Positions 59,607-64,000 of a DNA stretch of 64,000 nucleotides are shown here, in pieces; within the stretch, counting starts at the first letter, position 1, and each line of letters starts with the position of its first letter. Origin of the DNA: Herpetosiphon gulosus (lineage in GTDB: Bacteria; Chloroflexota; Chloroflexia; Chloroflexales; Herpetosiphonaceae); the NCBI RefSeq assembly GCF_039545135.1, contig NZ_BAABRU010000003.1:248001-312000 (forward strand), written 5' to 3'. Below the pieces are notes generated by a model, which worked only from the letters and a program-made list of their open reading frames with translations, did not search any database and was not told the DNA's origin. A program made the translations under genes and the position numbers.

Positions 59607-60368
59607 TTATACCCCAGTTGGCACATCAACGAAGAAGGTTTTTACCCGAAATGTTTGCTCCAGGTGTGCGCCCAATGCCTTAACGCCCAACGTTTCAGTA
59701 TGATAATGACCTGCGCAAATCAAGGGCATATCGGCCTCGATCGAGGGGAAAACCGCTGCATAATTGACTTCGCCTGTCAGTAAGGCATCGCAGCCATCAC
59801 GTAGCGCTTGCTCCAATTCGCTGGCTCCATCACCCGAAACTACCCCAACTCGTTTGATCCCACGCGGGGTTTGACCCCAAACTTTGATCTCGTTTTCAGG
59901 AATTGCCAAGATGCTTTTGACATGGGCAACCAAGCCTTCAATACTCAATGGCGTGGTCAGTTGACCAATAAAGCCCAACATTTGGCCGCGATAATCGCCA
60001 AATGGCTGAACCATCTCCCAGCCTAAAAGCTTGATTAATTGGGCATTATTGCCAACTTCGCCATGAGCATCAAGCGGCAAATGCGAGGTATACAGCGAAC
60101 AATCAGCTGCCATCAAGCGTTTGATTCGGCGGCCAAACCAGCCAACCAAAGGCTGAGCATTGCCCCAAAATAAGCCATGATGGGTCAGCAACAAATCGGC
60201 GTTACCAGCAATTGCCGCCTCGATTGCCTGCAATGAAGCATCAACCGCCAGCGCGATGGTTTTAACTTCATCGCGCCCTTCAACTTGCAAGCCATTTAAG
60301 CTTGCATCGCGAAATTTGGCGGTTTGCAAATAGCTATCCAAATAACGCACCAACTCAGTTAGTTGCAT
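59607..60368 (-). CDS. Nif3-like dinuclear metal centre protein
   Basis: This 253-residue protein of the NIF3/YbgI/YqfO family begins LTELVRYLDSYLQTAKFRDASLNGLQVEG and has the metal ligand motif LLTHHGLFWGNAQPL near residue 63, an acidic residue in HLPLDAHGEVGNNA, and the C-terminal HYHTETLGVKALG ligands. It may act as a GTP cyclohydrolase-like or metal-chaperone protein; the true role is unsettled. AGGAG just before ATG 60368 sets the start. It follows the TerC gene by 8 bases, so they are cotranscribed. Confidence 0.9.
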   Translation of the reverse strand: MQLTELVRYLDSYLQTAKFRDASLNGLQVEGRDEVKTIALAVDASLQAIEAAIAGNADLLLTHHGLFWGNAQPLVGWFGRRIKRLMAADCSLYTSHLPLDAHGEVGNNAQLIKLLGWEMVQPFGDYRGQMLGFIGQLTTPLSIEGLVAHVKSILAIPENEIKVWGQTPRGIKRVGVVSGDGASELEQALRDGCDALLTGEVNYAAVFPSIEADMPLICAGHYHTETLGVKALGAHLEQTFRVKTFFVDVPTGV

Positions 60369-60376
60369 GATTTCTC

Positions 60377-61264
60377 CTATTCGCCTTGAATGCGAGCAGC
60401 AACCCGTTGGCGAAATGGCGCAATCAACAAGCCAAACAACCAACGAATTGGCCATAAGAGCCAGCCAACCAGCGTATCAACTATCGCGGCTAACGGTAAG
60501 CCTAAACGCAAAAATTGTTTGAGTGGCTTCAAGAATGGCAAGCGTGAAAGGGCCACGGTCAAGCCCAAGATTGTCATCGAAATTACAAATTTCAGGCCAT
60601 GTGGCGTTTCAAGATGCCAAACAATTTTGATCACCGATTCGGTGCCAATTGCCAGCAACAAGGCAAATGCGGCATGCTCAAGGTTTGGCTCCCATTCGAT
60701 CAAGTTGGTAAAAATTTGCGCCGCAAACCGCATCACCAAAATCCCAATCGCTACGCCTAAGCCAATCACCCAAAAGCGCTTTTGCGGATCAGCATTCACC
60801 GCAACAACAACATTATCGAGGCTAAAGGCAAGGTCGATCATTTCAATAATCAAGACAGTTTGCCAAAAACCAGTGACTCGTTGCTTGGTCTCACCATGTT
60901 CAACTTCTTGATCTCGGCGATGCACATGGGCAAAGTGATTGACACTCAGCCAAACCAAATAGCCCGAGCCAATCGCCAAAACCCATGGATTTTCGGTAAT
61001 AATGAAGGCCACCGCCAACATTAACCCACGCCCAACATAGGCTCCAATCAGGCCAACTTTTAATGCAGCCGCTTGTTGCATACCCAAAAAGCGCTCGCCA
61101 TGACCCTGCATCCATTGCAGCCATTTTGGCCATGGAATCGGCTGATCTTGCGGCAAATGCGCCACCATTGCGCCTAATACTGCGGCATTATCGATCGAAA
61201 GAATCCCTTCGAGAAACACTAAAAGAAACACAATTTGCAGAATATCAAAAATGTCTTGCCACAC
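60377..61264 (-). CDS. TerC/YkoY-family membrane protein
   Basis: This 295-residue membrane protein has about eight helices and the TerC acidic motifs EGILSIDNA near residues 19-27 and LAFSLDNVVVAVNA near 145-158. TerC members export manganese or protect metal loading at the membrane. The next gene encodes a Nif3-like metal protein, 8 bases downstream. I do not see a yybP-ykoY manganese riboswitch upstream. Confidence 0.92.
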   Translation of the reverse strand: MWQDIFDILQIVFLLVFLEGILSIDNAAVLGAMVAHLPQDQPIPWPKWLQWMQGHGERFLGMQQAAALKVGLIGAYVGRGLMLAVAFIITENPWVLAIGSGYLVWLSVNHFAHVHRRDQEVEHGETKQRVTGFWQTVLIIEMIDLAFSLDNVVVAVNADPQKRFWVIGLGVAIGILVMRFAAQIFTNLIEWEPNLEHAAFALLLAIGTESVIKIVWHLETPHGLKFVISMTILGLTVALSRLPFLKPLKQFLRLGLPLAAIVDTLVGWLLWPIRWLFGLLIAPFRQRVAARIQGE

Positions 61265-61377
61265 GTCGTCGGTATCCTTTCATGATAACTGATTGATCCA
61301 CTAGGATTAATTATACGCCACCTGCACGAATTCGCGATGAATAGAATGTTGATTATTGATTAACCAACATACTCCTA

Positions 61378-61405
61378 AAACCAAAGATGCTAGCCTTCGC
61401 TAGCA
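61378..61405 (-). terminator. Terminator after metE
   Basis: On the minus strand TGCTAGC (61405-61399) pairs with GCTAGCA (61394-61388) around a GAAG loop, then TCTTTGGTTT. Confidence 0.7.
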
Positions 61406-61454
61406 CCTTCATTCGTACAAGTTGATCAGGTCGGATTGATCAAAATACGTTAAT

Positions 61455-63701
61455 TTAGCCGATTTGGTTACGCACTTGTTTGGTCGCGGTGACCATGGCT
61501 TGCAGCGCTGCTGCCACTTCAGCATAAGTCCGAGTTTTCAAGCCACAATCGGGGTTAATCCACAGTTGGGTGGCAGGTAAATAGTTGAGCAATTGCTGCA
61601 TCCGAGCAACCAATTGTTCAACCGTTGGGATATTCGGGCTGTGAATATCGTAAACTCCAGGCCCAATTTGTTGGGTGTAGCGGCCTTCTAAGTCAGCCAA
61701 CAACGAACCGGCACTGCGTGCATCCTCAATGCTAATCACATCAGCATCAAGCGCGGCAATTGCCGCAATAATGTCGTTGAAATCGCTGTAGCACATATGG
61801 GTATGAATTTGGGTGCTCGGTTTGGCCTCGCTAGTCGCAATTCGAAAGGCTCGCACGGCCCAATCAAGGTAGTTTTGCCAATCGTTGCGGCGCAATGGCA
61901 AGCCCTCACGAAAAGCTGGTTCATCGATTTGAATAATGTTAATGCCTGCTGCCTCTAAATCAGCCACTTCATCGCGCAACGCTAAGCCAATTTGGACGGC
62001 AACGACGCTACGTGGCAAATCATCACGCACAAAACTCCATTGCAACATTGTCACTGGCCCAGTCAACATGCCCTTGACAGGACATTCAGTCAGCGATTGA
62101 GCATAGGTGGTTTCGGCAACGCTCAAAGCCGCCGTGCGATAAACATCGCCAGCAATCACTGGCGGGCGCACACAGCGACTCCCATAACTTTGCACCCAAC
62201 CTTCTTGGGTTGCCACATAACCCGCCAAATGTTCGGCAAAAAATTGCACCATATCGTTGCGCTCTGGCTCGCCATGCACCAACACATCAATTCCCCACTG
62301 CTCTTGCAGGCCAATCACATGGGCGATTTCAGCCTGAATTGTGGCAGCATAGCCATTTGGGTCACGTTTGGCTTCAGCGCGGGCTTTGCGCAAGGCCGCC
62401 GTTTGCGGAAACGAGCCAATTGTCGTGGTTGGCAACAGTGGTAAATTCAATTTAGCTTGTTGCAATGGCACACGTTCAGCATAGGCCAAACGGGCTGGCG
62501 TTTCAGCACCCAAGCCAGCGCTCCGCTCACGCACTGCTGGCACAATTCGGCCAACTCCGTCAAGCCATTGCTGACGCGAGGCCAACGCGGCATCCCACCT
62601 TGTTTGCACGCTTGCAATGCCTTCGCGCAAAGCCTGAGCTAATAATTCTAGTTCAGCTAAACGTTCTTGGGCAAAAGCTAAACCGCTGCTAACCGCAACT
62701 GGCAAATGACGTTCAGCAGTCACGGTTTCGGGCAAGTGTAACAATGAACATGAGCTGCTCAAGATCAGACGGTCTGGTGCGACAAATTCGCTTAATCCAG
62801 TAATTTTGGCATGCAAATCGGCTAAATCGCTACGCCAAACGTTGCGCCCATTAACCACACCAGCGACTAAAATTTTATCCTGGGGAAAGCCATGATATTG
62901 AATTGCAGCCCAATTGGCATGGCCTTGTACCAAATCTAAGCCCAAGCCATGGATTGGCAATCGACAGAGTTCGCGATACCATGGCGTAACATCGCCATAA
63001 TAGGTTTGCACCACGATCTTGCCGTACTTGCTCAACTCGCGGTAGCAGGCAGCGAAGGCTTGCCATTCTTCCTCAGTCACATCGCCAACCAAAGCAGGTT
63101 CGTCGCATTGAATAAATGCCAGATCACAATCATTCAATTCACGCACAATTTGGGCATAGATTGGCGTTAGTTGTTGCAGATGCTTGGTTAATTCAGCCCC
63201 CGCCAAGCGAGCCAAACGCAAGAATGTCCAAGGCCCAAGCAGCACTGGACGAGCTTTTGTCCCAACCAGATTCTGAGCAAAACGCACTTGCTCCAGCACC
63301 AAATTGGCTTGGAGTTCCCAGCGTTCAGGAATTTCTGGCACTAAATAATGATAGTTGGTATCAAACCATTTGGTCATTTCCAAGGCTGGCAGACCATCGC
63401 GGCCCCGCGCCATGGCAAAATAGCCCTGTAAATTATGCGCATCAACCTTGCCAAAGCGTGCTGGCACGGCTCCCAACATCAGCGCTGTATCCAACACATG
63501 GTCGTATAAACTAAAATCGCCAACTGGCACCAGATCCAAGCGTTGGGCTTGGATCGCCAAACGATCTTGGCGCAGTTCGTTAATTGCCGCCCGAAAACCA
63601 GTTTCATCGAGTTTGCCACTCCAAAAGCGTTCCAAAGCCTGCTTGTATGGACGGCCAACGCCAACCCGTGGATAGCCCACGACTGTTGTTTGAAAATTCA
63701 T
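61455..63701 (-). CDS. metE: Cobalamin-independent methionine synthase
   Basis: This 748-residue enzyme methylates homocysteine using methyltetrahydrofolate without vitamin B12. It has the N-terminal barrel start TTVVGYPRVGVGRPYKQALE, the middle TTTIGSFPQTAALRKAR, and the zinc ligands His and Cys in HTHMCYSDF and a further Cys in NPDCGLKTR near the C-terminus. Length matches MetE. ATG 63701 begins only 2 bases after the stop of the ribonucleotide reductase gene, so the two are translationally linked. No SAM riboswitch or B12 riboswitch is seen. Confidence 0.96.
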   Translation of the reverse strand: MNFQTTVVGYPRVGVGRPYKQALERFWSGKLDETGFRAAINELRQDRLAIQAQRLDLVPVGDFSLYDHVLDTALMLGAVPARFGKVDAHNLQGYFAMARGRDGLPALEMTKWFDTNYHYLVPEIPERWELQANLVLEQVRFAQNLVGTKARPVLLGPWTFLRLARLAGAELTKHLQQLTPIYAQIVRELNDCDLAFIQCDEPALVGDVTEEEWQAFAACYRELSKYGKIVVQTYYGDVTPWYRELCRLPIHGLGLDLVQGHANWAAIQYHGFPQDKILVAGVVNGRNVWRSDLADLHAKITGLSEFVAPDRLILSSSCSLLHLPETVTAERHLPVAVSSGLAFAQERLAELELLAQALREGIASVQTRWDAALASRQQWLDGVGRIVPAVRERSAGLGAETPARLAYAERVPLQQAKLNLPLLPTTTIGSFPQTAALRKARAEAKRDPNGYAATIQAEIAHVIGLQEQWGIDVLVHGEPERNDMVQFFAEHLAGYVATQEGWVQSYGSRCVRPPVIAGDVYRTAALSVAETTYAQSLTECPVKGMLTGPVTMLQWSFVRDDLPRSVVAVQIGLALRDEVADLEAAGINIIQIDEPAFREGLPLRRNDWQNYLDWAVRAFRIATSEAKPSTQIHTHMCYSDFNDIIAAIAALDADVISIEDARSAGSLLADLEGRYTQQIGPGVYDIHSPNIPTVEQLVARMQQLLNYLPATQLWINPDCGLKTRTYAEVAAALQAMVTATKQVRNQIG

Positions 63702-63703
63702 GA

Positions 63704-64000
63704 TTAATCCCATTCTAGGCTGGCCGCTGATTGATATTCAGTGACCCGCGTCTCGAAAAAATTCTTCTCCTTGGTCAAATCGATCGTTTCACTCATCCAT
63801 GGAAATGGATTTTGTGAGCCATATTGGATTGCCAAACCGATCCGTTGTAGTCGGCGGTCGGCGATATATTGCACATAATCGCGGAACATCGCTGCATGCA
63901 AGCCCATTACACCACGTGGCAAGCATTCAGCAGCATATTGGGCTTCTAATTCAACTGCTTGGCGAATTAATTGCACAATTTCAGCTTGAAATTCATTCGT
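63704..64000 (-). CDS. Ribonucleoside-diphosphate reductase beta chain, C-terminal part (partial)
   Basis: The frame is open to the right edge; 98 residues remain. The end matches class I ribonucleotide reductase beta: [32 protein letters not shown] and [27 protein letters not shown]. The protein holds the diferric-tyrosyl or Mn-based radical site in a part outside the window. The ATP- or B12-dependent class is not involved. metE starts 2 bases after its stop. Confidence 0.92.
   Translation of the reverse strand, partial: TNEFQAEIVQLIRQAVELEAQYAAECLPRGVMGLHAAMFRDYVQYIADRRLQRIGLAIQYGSQNPFPWMSETIDLTKEKNFFETRVTEYQSAASLEWD

Noticed and set aside
61265-61454. Possible manganese riboswitch before the TerC gene
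   Set aside because: The upstream sequence has no recognisable yybP-ykoY conserved loops; only the metE terminator is clear here.

Overview
This is a contiguous stretch of bacterial chromosome with balanced to slightly GC-rich coding DNA and short intergenic gaps. The gene content and protein style point to a filamentous Chloroflexota bacterium close to Herpetosiphon: a GH31 alpha-glucosidase, a CBM2 protein with a Thr-Pro linker, a Phd/AbrB-Doc-like pair, a DUF402 protein, a PotABCD system and many small secreted proteins. That placement is inferred from protein character, not from a database search. I see no phage, no intact insertion sequence, no CRISPR array, no rRNA and no convincing tRNA. 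Most of the window is core metabolism and information processing mixed with small accessory modules.

Layout. 1-3.3 kb: a small CBM48 protein, an unknown protein overlapped by an alpha/beta hydrolase, and a convergent acyl-CoA dehydrogenase. 3.4-7.0 kb: a secreted Met/His-rich protein followed by an OmpR-type regulator and a histidine kinase; the kinase sensor region carries the same kind of helical module as the secreted protein, and this is the best candidate here for an undescribed system. 7-10.2 kb: CPBP protease, nadB and nadD. 10.4-13.3 kb: DUF402 protein, greA (with a terminator inside its leader) and lysS. 13.4-16.6 kb: antitoxin-like plus degenerate Doc-like pair, then an epimerase-acyltransferase operon. 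16.6-20.1 kb: a duplicated-domain exported protein, an FBP zinc-finger protein, and a TetR / FMN reductase / DoxX group. 20.3-23.7 kb: CBM2 protein with a degenerate metalloprotease motif, and a GntR-ABC operon with an apparently leaderless start. 23.8-29.8 kb: STAS protein, RarD, SRPBCC, GNAT, threonine deaminase (structured leader), HAD phosphatase and RdgB. 29.9-35.1 kb: potABCD on the minus strand and a nucleoside hydrolase. 35.2-42.0 kb: GH31, an AT-hook-like protein, L25, the primary sigma factor and a HerA-type ATPase. 42.1-49.9 kb: repeat locus, ABC exporter, a YtxH/rhomboid/repeat-protein trio, TetR plus hydrolase with clear operators, methyltransferase and lipoprotein. 50-64 kb: a 59-residue membrane protein with gatC, LysE exporter, SDR, threonine dehydrogenase-like enzyme, CvpA, phosphohexomutase, glycine-zipper stress protein, class III aminotransferase, zinc-ribbon protein, Nif3-like protein, TerC, metE and the C-terminal end of ribonucleotide reductase beta.

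Regulation is unusually legible. There are good sigma70-type promoters at greA, L25, rpoD and the AT-hook gene, several -10 boxes lying inside inverted repeats, many intrinsic terminators, and three intergenic loci built from GGGTCAG-like heptamers in both orientations. NAD synthesis (nadB, nadD), threonine breakdown (threonine deaminase, threonine dehydrogenase-like) and polyamine uptake are the pathways best represented.
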